Source: an uncultured Lachnospiraceae bacterium
Lineage (GTDB): Bacteria; Bacillota; Clostridia; Lachnospirales; Lachnospiraceae
DNA length: 64,000 bases
Direction of reading: 5' to 3'
NCBI GenBank assembly: GCA_905235745.1
Contig: CAJOMN010000015.1
Coordinates: 60,225-124,224 of the forward strand
Positions 41,849 to 50,087 of this stretch are shown piece by piece. Both the position numbers and the translations under genes were made by a program. The notes beneath the pieces were generated by a model, which saw only the letters and a list, made by a program, of their open reading frames with translations, did no database searches and was not told where the DNA came from. Position 1 is the first letter of the stretch, and each line of letters begins with the position of its first letter.

Positions 41849-41990
41849 CTTTCATCCAGACTGTACTGTCGGTTCCGGATTCTCACCGGATCGGCCGCAC
41901 TGTATGCGGCTCGCGGACTTGGCATCCAATGATCACCGTAATGATCATGATGTTTACCGCCGGTCGGGAATTACACCCTGCCCTGAAGAA
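41849..41990 (-). promoter_or_regulatory. FMN riboswitch (RFN element)
   Basis: Read on the minus strand it carries the conserved RFN blocks in order: CTTCAGGGCAGGGTG, TTCCCGACCGGCGGTA, CCGCGAGCC, GATCCGGTGAGAATCCGGA, GCCGACAGT-like CCGACAGTACAGTCTGG and ATGAAAGAAG. The closing P1 strand runs directly into the GGAGAA ribosome site of ribU, so FMN binding probably hides that site (translation control). No terminator hairpin is seen between switch and gene. Confidence 0.95.
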
Positions 41991-42027
41991 CATTCGTCAT
42001 TATATAGTAAACGAACTAAGCCTGTTC

Positions 42028-42056
42028 ACTATAATCCTAATTGACGGTATTGTCAA
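42028..42056 (-). promoter_or_regulatory. Promoter of the ribU-riboflavin kinase operon
   Basis: Minus strand TTGACA (42056-42051), 17 bases, TATAGT (42033-42028), about 30 bases ahead of the riboswitch. Confidence 0.85.
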
Positions 42057-42076
42057 TTACCGTAAACGAAATAATA

Positions 42077-42283
42077 TTATGCGACATACTTGAATGCGTG
42101 GTCGATATTTCCCTTTGCCCATATGATGTCGTATCCCGGAGCATATCTTCCCGTGCTGTCGTCGTGAACGGTACAGAAATGCTTGTCGATTTCATCCATT
42201 TTGTTGAAGCCTTCGATCATTTCGTTGAACGATGCGAAAAACAATGTTTCTTTTCCTCTTTGCGTAATGTAGAAATCCCTCAT
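42077..42283 (-). CDS. Small orphan protein of unknown function
   Basis: 68 residues from ATG 42283, with GGGAGAA five bases upstream; the longer frame to 42331 would run into the structured leader and is rejected. The sequence MRDFYITQRGKETLFFASFN with FNKMDEIDKHFC and GYDIIWAKGNIDHAFKYVA is compact and soluble, with no TM, signal peptide or known motif. Good promoter, leader and ribosome site show that it is a real gene. It lies upstream of, and in the same direction as, the riboflavin unit. Confidence 0.65.
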   Translation of the reverse strand: MRDFYITQRGKETLFFASFNEMIEGFNKMDEIDKHFCTVHDDSTGRYAPGYDIIWAKGNIDHAFKYVA

Positions 42284-42313
42284 CTTATTCTCCCTTTCAT
42301 TCTCTCCTCGTAA

Positions 42314-42391
42314 TCGGACATTCACTACCATATATTGAGGATATACAGCTGATCATCAGGTAAATCTTCAATATGTATGATCCCTGTCCGA
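42314..42391 (-). ncRNA. Structured leader RNA of the 68-residue orphan gene
   Basis: The transcribed leader folds into one long hairpin: outer TCGGACA/TGTCCGA (42385-42391 with 42314-42320), a middle ATATTGA/TCAATAT stem, an inner GATATAC/GTAAATC stem with one mismatch and a CTGAT/ATCAG tip. It ends 30 bases before the start codon. It matches no riboswitch class that I recognise. It could be a metabolite switch, protein site or stability element. Confidence 0.5.
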
Positions 42392-42397
42392 ATTCAT

Positions 42398-42425
42398 ATG
42401 ATACCACATATTTAGTAAATGTCAA
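42398..42425 (-). promoter_or_regulatory. Promoter of the 68-residue orphan gene
   Basis: Minus strand TTGACA (42425-42420), 16 bases, TATCAT (42403-42398). Transcription should start near 42391, exactly at the outer stem of the leader. Confidence 0.8.
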
Positions 42426-42507
42426 CAATTATATTAAGATAAAATTGTGACATATGACGAACAACAGAAAATCACATTAAATAACATATCGATTTAAATT
42501 TTTGGCA

Positions 42508-42536
42508 TTGACGAAACGGTTTCAACAATATATTGT
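42508..42536 (+). promoter_or_regulatory. Promoter of the nucleoside uptake operon
   Basis: TTGACG (42508-42513), 17 bases, TATTGT (42531-42536), 64 bases before the lipoprotein ATG. No purine riboswitch is seen in the leader. Confidence 0.7.
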
Positions 42537-42600
42537 ATATAAAGTACAGATCAATAGTCATATCTTGTGACTGCATTTTTATTTATCCTGGAGGACGATT

Positions 42601-43827
42601 ATGAAAAAACTATTATCGTTGCTAATCGCAACAGCAATGACCATCTCATTATGCGCGTGCGGAGGCGCTGCATCGGGCGCGGCAGATACTTCCGATGCCG
42701 CGGGTTCGGACGGGAAGCTTAACATCAAAGCGGGCTTTATCTGCCTTCATGATGAGAATTCAACCTATGACCTGAACTTTATAACCGGTGCCAAAGCAGC
42801 CTGCGAAAAGCTTGGTATCGAGGGCGTGTTCAAGACCAACATCCCCGAAGGGCAGGAGTGCTACGATGCCGCATGCGAGCTTGCGGACCAGGGATGCGGT
42901 TATATCTTCGCGGATTCGTTCGGTCATGAGGATTATATGATCGAGGCAGCCAAGGAATATCCGGACATTCAGTTCTGCCATGCAACCGGAACCAAGGCTC
43001 ATACAGAGAATCTTGCAAACTTCCACAATGCTTTCGCTTCTATCTATGAAGGACGTTACCTTTCGGGTATCGCTGCGGGAATGAAGCTCAATGAGATGAT
43101 CGCTGACGGCAAGATAACCGAGGATCAGGCCAAGATCGGTTATGTCGGTGCATTCACATACGCCGAGGTTATCTCGGGATATACTTCATACTTCCTCGGA
43201 GCACGTTCCGTATGTCCTTCGGCAACAATGGAGGTTACGTTCACGGGTTCATGGTATGATGAGACAGCCGAGAAAGAGGGTGCCAACAATCTTATAAATG
43301 ACGGATGCGTTCTTATATCACAGCATGCTGATTCGATGGGTTCTCCCACGGCGTGCGAAAATGCCGGCGTATTCAACAGCTCCTACAACGGACCTACAGA
43401 TAACGCCTGCCCCGAGACATATATTTCATACTGCAAGATCGACTGGGAGCCGTATTTCGAGGATTCGATCACAAAAGCGGCAAACGGCGAAGCGATCCCC
43501 ACGGACTATGTGGGAACACTTGAGACCGGATCGGTCGTTATAGACCACTTCGGCAAGAATATAGCTGAAGGAACCGAGGAAGCTGTTGAAGCTGCAAGAG
43601 CAGACATTATCGCAGGCAAGATCCACGTGTTTGATACCAAGACATTTACAGTGGACGGAGCCGAGCTTACTTCCTATATGGCTGATGTTGATACGGATGC
43701 CAACTACGAAGGTGATCATGAGGTGATCGTTGACGGTTACTTCAACGAGTCGGGCGACGGACTCCGTTCCGCACCTTATTTCGATCTTCAGATCGACGGG
43801 ATCACACTGCTGGATACCGCGTTTTAA
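42601..43827 (+). CDS. BMP/PnrA family nucleoside-binding lipoprotein
   Basis: 408-residue substrate-binding protein of a nucleoside ABC importer. Lipobox LCAC with Cys20; after it the BMP fold: AGFICLHDENSTYDLNFITG, FADSFGHEDYMIEAAKEYPD, HNAFASIYEGRYLSGIAAGM, GYVGAFTYAEVISGYTSYFL and ISQHADSMGSPTACENAG. The family binds purine nucleosides. GGAGGACGATT precedes the ATG. The next two genes groups encode the ATPase and permeases, and xpt follows, so the system supports purine salvage. Confidence 0.9.
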   Translation: MKKLLSLLIATAMTISLCACGGAASGAADTSDAAGSDGKLNIKAGFICLHDENSTYDLNFITGAKAACEKLGIEGVFKTNIPEGQECYDAACELADQGCGYIFADSFGHEDYMIEAAKEYPDIQFCHATGTKAHTENLANFHNAFASIYEGRYLSGIAAGMKLNEMIADGKITEDQAKIGYVGAFTYAEVISGYTSYFLGARSVCPSATMEVTFTGSWYDETAEKEGANNLINDGCVLISQHADSMGSPTACENAGVFNSSYNGPTDNACPETYISYCKIDWEPYFEDSITKAANGEAIPTDYVGTLETGSVVIDHFGKNIAEGTEEAVEAARADIIAGKIHVFDTKTFTVDGAELTSYMADVDTDANYEGDHEVIVDGYFNESGDGLRSAPYFDLQIDGITLLDTAF

Positions 43828-43851
43828 CTCAGCCCGGATCCGGTGCACAAG

Positions 43852-43906
43852 ACTCGCAAGCGAGTTCTGACCAGCTGACAGGGGCTCTTCCGGGCGGGAA
43901 GAGCCC
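43852..43906 (+). terminator. Two hairpins between the binding protein and ATPase genes
   Basis: ACTCGC-AA-GCGAGT (43852-43865) and the perfect 10-bp GGGCTCTTCC/GGAAGAGCCC stem (43882-43906), neither followed by a T-run. They probably protect the upstream message or partly stop transcription, so that the binding protein is made in excess. Confidence 0.6.
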
Positions 43907-43921
43907 ATAGGAGATACAGAC

Positions 43922-45478
43922 TTGGATAGCAAGCAGCCCGTGCTCAGTATGCGCGGCATCAGCAAACAATTTGATCATATTAAGGCCAATACGGACGTTG
44001 ATTTTGACCTGTATAAAGGCGAGATCGTCTCGCTTCTGGGTGAGAACGGAAGCGGGAAGACCACCCTTATGAATATGCTTGCGGGAATATATTACCCCGA
44101 TAAAGGACAGATAGCTGTAAGAGGTCAGGAAGTAACTATATCCTCACCTGCGCAGGCATACAGCCTGGGCATAGGGATGGTGCATCAGCATTTTAAGCTT
44201 GTTGATGTGTTTACGGCATGGGAGAACATTGTACTCGGAGAGGGAGGCCGGTACGATGTTCCCCGGGCCAAATCCATGATAAGGGATATATGCAACAGGT
44301 ACGGATTTGTTGTTGATCCCGACAAGAAAATATATAACATGACGGTCTCGGAGAAGCAGACTGTCGAGATCGTTAAAGTGATCTTCCGCGGAGCGGATAT
44401 TCTGATACTAGATGAACCTACGGCTGTTCTGACGCCGCAGGAGTGCGAACGTCTCTTTGATGTTATGCGCAACATGAAAGAAGACGGCAAATCAATAGTC
44501 ATCATCACCCATAAGCTTAATGAAGTCATGGCGATTTCGGACAGAGTCGTTGTCCTCCGGCAGGGGAAGAATGCCGGAGAGCTTGAAACGGCGTCGACCA
44601 ATCCGCAGGAAATGACGGATATGATGGTCGGTCACGCTGTGACTCTTGATATTGAAAGGCCTGAACCCGTCAATCCCCGCAAGAGGCTTGTGATCAAAGA
44701 TATTAATGTCACAGATGCGGAGGGGGTTCCCAAGGTCAGGGACGTCTCCTTCTACATGAATTCCGGGGAGATACTCGGGATAGCGGGTATTTCCGGAAGC
44801 GGACAGAAAGAGCTTCTTGAAGCGATTGCCGGTATACAGAAGGTTGATACCGGTTCGGTGATCTATATAGACGGAGACGGAAATGAAACGGAACTGATCG
44901 GCATGCATCCGCAGGACATAAGAGAACTCGGGGTCGCCCTTTCGTTTGTCCCCGAGGATCGGCTCGGAATGGGCCTTGTCGGCAATATGGACATTTCCGA
45001 GAATATGATGCTGCGTACTTTCGGGGAGAGCCACAAGTGGTTTACGGACCGTGAGAAGCCGAGAAAGGTTGCGGAAAATGTCGTTGATGTTCTGGAGGTA
45101 TCCACTCCGGGACTCGATACTCCGGTAAGGAGGCTGTCGGGCGGCAACATCCAGAAGATACTCGTAGGCCGCGAGATATCTTCGAAGCCCAAGGTACTGC
45201 TTACCGCATATGCGGTAAGGGGACTGGATATCAACAGCTCCTACAAGATCTACGACCTTATCAATGAGCAGAAGAAAAACGGCGTTGCCGTTCTGTTTGT
45301 CGGAGAGGATCTTGATGTGCTCATGCAGATATCCGACAAGATAATGGTTCTGTGTGACGGCAGGGTCAGTGATATCGTTGATGCCAAGAAGGTTACGAAG
45401 AATGAGATAGGACTTCTGATGACAAGCCTTGGCGGTGAAGAAACAATAGCGGAAGGAGCCGACAGCCATAATGGATAA
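43922..45478 (+). CDS. Nucleoside ABC transporter, double ATPase (NupA/YufO type)
   Basis: 518 residues from a TTG start with AGGAGA eight bases upstream. Two ABC domains in tandem. The first is complete: Walker A GENGSGKTTLMNML, Q-loop MVHQHFKLVDVF, Walker B ILILDEPTAVLTPQE. The second is degenerate at Walker A (ISGSGQKELL) but keeps the signature LSGGNIQKILVGRE; its Walker B region reads LLTAYAVRGLD without the usual acidic residue. This asymmetry is common in the sugar/nucleoside family. Overlaps the first permease by eight bases. Confidence 0.92.
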   Translation: MDSKQPVLSMRGISKQFDHIKANTDVDFDLYKGEIVSLLGENGSGKTTLMNMLAGIYYPDKGQIAVRGQEVTISSPAQAYSLGIGMVHQHFKLVDVFTAWENIVLGEGGRYDVPRAKSMIRDICNRYGFVVDPDKKIYNMTVSEKQTVEIVKVIFRGADILILDEPTAVLTPQECERLFDVMRNMKEDGKSIVIITHKLNEVMAISDRVVVLRQGKNAGELETASTNPQEMTDMMVGHAVTLDIERPEPVNPRKRLVIKDINVTDAEGVPKVRDVSFYMNSGEILGIAGISGSGQKELLEAIAGIQKVDTGSVIYIDGDGNETELIGMHPQDIRELGVALSFVPEDRLGMGLVGNMDISENMMLRTFGESHKWFTDREKPRKVAENVVDVLEVSTPGLDTPVRRLSGGNIQKILVGREISSKPKVLLTAYAVRGLDINSSYKIYDLINEQKKNGVAVLFVGEDLDVLMQISDKIMVLCDGRVSDIVDAKKVTKNEIGLLMTSLGGEETIAEGADSHNG

Positions 45479-46574
45479 TAAAGCAAAAGAGCCTCTTATT
45501 CATTTGACAAAGCGCGGTCAGATCCCGCTGTATAAAGCAATACTGATCAGGATCATCGCGATCGTTATCGCACTCATAGTCTGCGCGGTCATAACGGGTC
45601 TTACAACCGGTATCAATCCGCTCGAAGTATATTCCTCGATAATCTCCGGAGCATTCGGTTCTGTGCGCAAGACATGGATAACGTTTCAGGATCTGTCGAT
45701 ACTGCTCATCATATCTCTGGCGCTTACGATCGCTTTCAGGATGAGATTCTGGAATATCGGAGGCGAGGGGCAGGTCCTCATGGGTGGACTCGGTGCCGCT
45801 GCATGCATGATCTGTCTCGGGGAGCGGATTCCGAATGCCGTTCTCATAATACTTATGATAATATCAAGCCTTGTACTCGGGGCGATCTGGGGATTCATAC
45901 CTGCCTTCTGCAAGGCTGTATGGAATACGAACGAGACGCTTTCGACACTTATGATGAACTATATAGCGACACAGATAGTCCTGTATTACACGATACTGTG
46001 GGAAGTGCCGAAAGGTTCCGGCAAGATAGGCATCATTAACCAGAATTCACACGCGGGATGGCTTCCGCAGCTGTTCGGATCCAAATATCTGCTTCCGATA
46101 GTTGTCGCGGCTGCCGTAACCGCATTTACGTATATATATATCAAATACACCAAACACGGCTATGAGATAAGGGTTGTCGGGGAATCGCCGAAGACATCCG
46201 TCTATGTCGGGATCAATGTGAAGAAGGTCATTATCCGCACAATGATTTTGTCCGGGGCGCTCTGCGGGCTTGTAGGTCTCATACTTGTCGCCGGTATCAA
46301 TCATACGCTTACCCCGACCATATCCGACGGGCGCGGATTTACCGCAGTGCTCGTATCGTGGATGGCGCAGTTCAATCCGTTTGCAATGATCGCGACAAGC
46401 TTTATCATAGTATTTATGGACAGGGGAGCCGGTGAGATAGCGACAAGCTTCGATCTTAACCAGTCGTTCGGAGATATCCTTACCGGTATAATACTGTTCT
46501 TTATCATAGGCTGTGAATTCTTCGTCAACTATGAGATCCATATCAGAAATCATAAGAAAGAGAGGGAGAGGTAG
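45471..46574 (+). CDS. Nucleoside ABC transporter permease 1 (YufP type)
   Basis: 367 residues, about ten TM segments. Typical stretches: ALIVCAVITGLTTGINPLEV, FRMRFWNIGGEGQVLMGGLG, NETLSTLMMNYIATQIV, GESPKTSVYVGINVKKVIIR and the late IATSFIIVFMDRGAGEIATS. It is the longer of the two related permeases that form the channel. Start overlaps the ATPase gene. Confidence 0.92.
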   Translation: MDNKAKEPLIHLTKRGQIPLYKAILIRIIAIVIALIVCAVITGLTTGINPLEVYSSIISGAFGSVRKTWITFQDLSILLIISLALTIAFRMRFWNIGGEGQVLMGGLGAAACMICLGERIPNAVLIILMIISSLVLGAIWGFIPAFCKAVWNTNETLSTLMMNYIATQIVLYYTILWEVPKGSGKIGIINQNSHAGWLPQLFGSKYLLPIVVAAAVTAFTYIYIKYTKHGYEIRVVGESPKTSVYVGINVKKVIIRTMILSGALCGLVGLILVAGINHTLTPTISDGRGFTAVLVSWMAQFNPFAMIATSFIIVFMDRGAGEIATSFDLNQSFGDILTGIILFFIIGCEFFVNYEIHIRNHKKERER

Positions 46575-46575
46575 C

Positions 46576-47571
46576 ATGTTAGGATTTCTCGCTTTTATTC
46601 CAAGAGCCGTTGCCCAGGGCATCCCTCTGCTATTCGGATGTACGGGTGAGATCGTTACTGAAAAATCGGGTAATCTCAATCTCGGGCTTCCCGGTGTAAT
46701 GTATGTCGGGGCGATAAGCGGCGTTATAGGTTCCTTCTTCTATGAGAATTCCGTGGGATCGGGAAGCGTCAATCCGGCGCTTGCGATACTGATCCCTCTT
46801 GCGTGCTCGATCGCCGGATCAGTTATCATGGGTCTCATATATTCATTTCTTGTTGTAACGCTTCGTGCCAATCAGAATGTTACGGGTCTTGCAATGACGA
46901 CGTTCGGTGTAGGCTTCGGAAACTTCTTCGGAGGCTCGCTCATAAAGCTGTCCCGGGCAGACATTCCTTCGATCTCGCTTTCCAAGACAAGTGCCTGCTT
47001 CCGCGCCCGGCTGCCGTTTTCGGACAGTACCGGATGGTTCGGGGATCTGTTCCTGTCATACGGTTTTCTCGCATATACCGCAATAGTGGTCGCACTGATA
47101 GTAGCATATGTTCTGAAGAAAACGAGGATCGGACTGAATCTTCGCGCTGTCGGAGAAAATCCCTCGACTGCGGATGCGGCGGGTATTAATGTTACGAAAT
47201 ACAAATATACAGCCACGTGCGTCGGGTGTGTCATAGCCGGACTCGGAGGACTGTATTATGTTATGGACTATGCGTGCGGTATATGGTCCAATGACGCATT
47301 CGGCGACAGGGGCTGGCTTGCGATCGCTCTTGTTATATTTACGCTCTGGAAGGCTGATCTCGGAATACTTGCGTCGATCCTCTTCGGGGGCTTATATATA
47401 CTGCATTTGTACATTCCGACCGGAATGGATCACATGGAGAGAAAAGAACTGTATAAGATGATACCCTATGTTGTGACCCTTGTTGTTCTGATCATCACGA
47501 GTATGAGAAACCGGCGGGAGGATCAGCCGCCGCAGAGCCTGGGGATCAATTATTTCAGGGAAGAAAGATGA
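46576..47571 (+). CDS. Nucleoside ABC transporter permease 2 (YufQ type)
   Basis: 331 residues from ATG 46576, one base after the previous stop, with GGGAGAGG upstream; the longer frame to 46513 is an overlap artefact. TM-rich; recognisable RAVAQGIPLLFGCTGEIVTE, GNLNLGLPGVMYVGAISGVI, NQNVTGLAMTTFGVGFGNFF and GENPSTADAAGINVTKYKY. Partner of permease 1. Confidence 0.92.
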   Translation: MLGFLAFIPRAVAQGIPLLFGCTGEIVTEKSGNLNLGLPGVMYVGAISGVIGSFFYENSVGSGSVNPALAILIPLACSIAGSVIMGLIYSFLVVTLRANQNVTGLAMTTFGVGFGNFFGGSLIKLSRADIPSISLSKTSACFRARLPFSDSTGWFGDLFLSYGFLAYTAIVVALIVAYVLKKTRIGLNLRAVGENPSTADAAGINVTKYKYTATCVGCVIAGLGGLYYVMDYACGIWSNDAFGDRGWLAIALVIFTLWKADLGILASILFGGLYILHLYIPTGMDHMERKELYKMIPYVVTLVVLIITSMRNRREDQPPQSLGINYFREER

Positions 47572-47580
47572 GGATATACA

Positions 47581-48159
47581 ATGGAGCTTCTTGAGCAGAG
47601 AATACTTAAGGACGGTGTTGTCAAGGCAGGAAATGTACTGAAGGTTGACAGCTTCCTGAACCACCAGATCGATATCGGCCTTATGAATGAGATCGGAAAG
47701 GAATTCAAGAGGTTATTCTCGGATATCGAGATAACAAAGATATTTACGATCGAGGCATCCGGTATAGCGATCGCGGCGATCACGGCACAGTATTTTGGCG
47801 TTCCGCTCGTATTCGCGAAAAAGAGCCGGTCGATCAACCTGGAAGGCTCCGTGTATTCTACGAGGATCGAATCATTTACGCACAAGAGAGTATATGATGT
47901 GATCGTATCCAAAAAGTATCTGTCAGAGGATGATAAGGTACTTGTAATAGATGATTTTCTTGCAAACGGATGTGCCGCAGACGGACTGATCGATCTGATC
48001 GATGAGAGCGGAGCCGCTCTTCAGGGAGTCGGTATCGTAATAGAAAAAGGCTTTCAGGACGGCGGCAGGAGACTTCGCGAGAAGGGTATCAGAGTCGAGT
48101 CGCTTGCCATAGTGGATTCCATGGATGATGCGACCGGAGAGATTGTATTCAGACATTAA
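47581..48159 (+). CDS. xpt: Xanthine phosphoribosyltransferase
   Basis: 192 residues; salvages xanthine to XMP with PRPP. The start MELLEQRILKDGVVKAGNVL and later NHQIDIGLMNEIGKEF, the GxxxA segment IEASGIAIAAITAQYFGVPL, and the PRPP loop VLVIDDFLANGCAADGL are diagnostic of Xpt. It is the fifth gene of the nucleoside uptake run, linking import with purine salvage. GAGGA lies before the ATG. Confidence 0.94.
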   Translation: MELLEQRILKDGVVKAGNVLKVDSFLNHQIDIGLMNEIGKEFKRLFSDIEITKIFTIEASGIAIAAITAQYFGVPLVFAKKSRSINLEGSVYSTRIESFTHKRVYDVIVSKKYLSEDDKVLVIDDFLANGCAADGLIDLIDESGAALQGVGIVIEKGFQDGGRRLREKGIRVESLAIVDSMDDATGEIVFRH

Positions 48160-48173
48160 CAGAGGTGTATATT

Positions 48174-48524
48174 ATGGCGGCAAACGGACCCATTACATAT
48201 GAGCAGATTGTGATGGCAATCAGGAAGGCTTTCGAGAATGCCGATGCCCGTGAGATATTCGAGCATGTGGCAATAGAGATAGATATTATAGGTGAGGGCG
48301 CCGGTGCATTCTACTTAGAGGTGGCGGATCGTTCCTGTACCGTGGAACCGTATGACTATTATAACCATGACGGAAGGATAATCGCTTCAGGTGATGTACT
48401 TATGGAGCTTGCCGCAGGACATATGAGCGTGCGGGAGGCGTGGTATACCGGGAAGATCAGGTATGAGGGGAACGAAGTCAAGTTTTTGCTGCTGCTTGAT
48501 AAGATCAAGCCGCATTTTGACTGA
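48174..48524 (+). CDS. SCP2-like sterol-carrier-fold protein
   Basis: 116 residues from ATG 48174 (GAGGTG upstream; GTG 48165 is the alternative). The pattern HVAIEIDIIGEGAGAFYLEV, VEPYDYYNHDGRIIASGDVL and MELAAGHMSVREAWYTGKIR with YEGNEVKFLLLLDKI fits the SCP2/sterol carrier fold, which binds hydrophobic ligands. The bacterial role is unknown. It may be the last gene of the xpt operon. Confidence 0.7.
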   Translation: MAANGPITYEQIVMAIRKAFENADAREIFEHVAIEIDIIGEGAGAFYLEVADRSCTVEPYDYYNHDGRIIASGDVLMELAAGHMSVREAWYTGKIRYEGNEVKFLLLLDKIKPHFD

Positions 48525-48542
48525 AGAATAGAAGGTGGCATC

Positions 48543-48571
48543 TTGACATTGCAAAACAGCGGTTATAAACT
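48543..48571 (+). promoter_or_regulatory. Promoter of purF
   Basis: TTGACA (48543-48548), 17 bases, TAAACT (48566-48571). Transcription would start just before the hairpin at 48574-48622. Confidence 0.65.
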
Positions 48572-48573
48572 CT

Positions 48574-48622
48574 TACGAGGAAGCAAAGGCGCTTCGGGCA
48601 TGCCCGGGGAGTCTCTTTTTTT
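48574..48622 (+). terminator. Terminator or attenuator ahead of purF
   Basis: Stacked stems GAAGC/GCTTC and CGGGC-AT-GCCCG, closed by ACTC/GAGT pairing from 48569, end in a T7 run (48616-48622). It lies just after the promoter, so it can act as an attenuator for purF as well as a terminator for the upstream operon. Confidence 0.6.
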
Positions 48623-48665
48623 GTGTAAAAGTATTTTGCCGGTTGTGACGGGGAACGGATGAAGG

Positions 48666-50042
48666 ATGAAATTGAACGGGATCAGTGAGGAATGCGGCGT
48701 ATTCGGAGTATACAGCCGTGACAATATAAATGCCGCACAGTACATATATTACGGACTGACCGCATTGCAGCACAGGGGACAGGAATCGGCAGGTATCGTC
48801 GTATGCGATACATGCGGTCCGATCGGGAATATATGTGCGCATAAGGATATGGGACTGGTGAGTGAGGTCTTCCCGCAGGACACTATTGCCGGGCTGAAGG
48901 GCAATATCGGTATCGGACACGTCCGGTATTCAACGGCGGGAGGCAGTACAAAGGAGAACGCACAGCCTGTATTCATCAATTATGCAAAGGGAACGATAGC
49001 ACTTGCGCATAACGGCAACATCATCAATATTGATGAGATAAGGGATGAGCTTACAAGAGAAGGGGCGTCGTTTACCGGCAATGCCGATTCCGAAGTGATC
49101 GCATACAAGATAGCGGAAGAGAGGATGCATACCGGCTCTATCGAGGAGGCATCCGAGAGGGTCGCCAGGAGACTGAAGGGCGGCTTCGCCCTGCTGATAC
49201 TTAGTCCGCAAAAGCTCATATGCATCCGGGATCCGTGGGGATTCAAGCCGCTCTGTCTGGGAAGGATCGGCGGAATGTATGTGTGCGCTTCCGAGAGCAG
49301 TGCACTTCGTGCGATCGGAGCGGATTATGTCAGGGATGTGGAGCCGGGCGAAATGGTGCTCATAAGTGAGGACGGGGTAACGTCAAAACAGATACTTTAT
49401 TCCGATGTCAAGGCTCACTGCATATTCGAGTATATATATTTCGCAAGGCTTGACTCGAAGATAGACGGGATAAGCGTATATAACGCAAGAATAGAAGGCG
49501 GAAAGGCACTCGCAAGGCGCTTTCCGGTTGAAGCGGATGTCGTGACCGGGGTTCCCGATTCCGGGCTTACTGCAGCAGCAGGCTATGCCGAGGAGGCAGG
49601 CCTTCCGTTCAGGCTTGCATTTGCCAAGAACAGTTATGTCGGACGCACCTTCATCAAGCCGACACAGGAAGAGCGGACAAGCGCCGTTATGATCAAACTG
49701 CGCGTTATTGAGGATGTCGTAAAGGGCAAGCGTATCGTCCTGACCGACGATTCGATCGTGCGGGGAACGACGCTTGCGAACATCATCAGGGAAATGAGGA
49801 GATTCGGAGCCCTTGAGGTTCATGTGAGGATATCGTCCCCTCCTTTTTTGTATCCGTGCTATTACGGAACAGATGTGCCGGATAATTCGGAGCTTATTGC
49901 GAGCGGACACACGAAGGAAGAGATAAGGAAGAGGATAGGAGCCGATACGCTTGAGTATCTGAGCATGGAGGATCTCGATACCATGACCGGAGGGCTTGCT
50001 GCATGTAAAGCATGCTTTGACGGTAATTATCCGGTCAAATGA
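48666..50042 (+). CDS. purF: Amidophosphoribosyltransferase
   Basis: First committed step of purine synthesis, PRPP plus glutamine to phosphoribosylamine. It is 458 residues with a short propeptide before the catalytic Cys10 (EECGVFGVY), so self-cleavage is expected. The glutaminase part has LQHRGQESAGIVV and GIGHVRYSTAGGS; the transferase part has VTGVPDSGLTAAAGYAEEAG and the PRPP loop VLTDDSIVRGTTLANI. Four cysteines typical of the iron-sulfur form are partly visible (ACKACF near the end). Monocistronic or with carAB. Confidence 0.95.
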   Translation: MKLNGISEECGVFGVYSRDNINAAQYIYYGLTALQHRGQESAGIVVCDTCGPIGNICAHKDMGLVSEVFPQDTIAGLKGNIGIGHVRYSTAGGSTKENAQPVFINYAKGTIALAHNGNIINIDEIRDELTREGASFTGNADSEVIAYKIAEERMHTGSIEEASERVARRLKGGFALLILSPQKLICIRDPWGFKPLCLGRIGGMYVCASESSALRAIGADYVRDVEPGEMVLISEDGVTSKQILYSDVKAHCIFEYIYFARLDSKIDGISVYNARIEGGKALARRFPVEADVVTGVPDSGLTAAAGYAEEAGLPFRLAFAKNSYVGRTFIKPTQEERTSAVMIKLRVIEDVVKGKRIVLTDDSIVRGTTLANIIREMRRFGALEVHVRISSPPFLYPCYYGTDVPDNSELIASGHTKEEIRKRIGADTLEYLSMEDLDTMTGGLAACKACFDGNYPVK

Positions 50043-50087
50043 TGTCAGGGATTGCTCCGCTTTACATATAATTGAAAGGAAGGTCAA

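Noticed and set aside
41245..41925. Longer start for ribU at 41925
   Set aside because: The extra codons lie inside the FMN riboswitch; the ATG at 41835 has the ribosome site.
42480..42600. Purine riboswitch ahead of the nucleoside transporter
   Set aside because: The pathway made it likely, but the conserved purine-aptamer loop sequences are not present in the leader.
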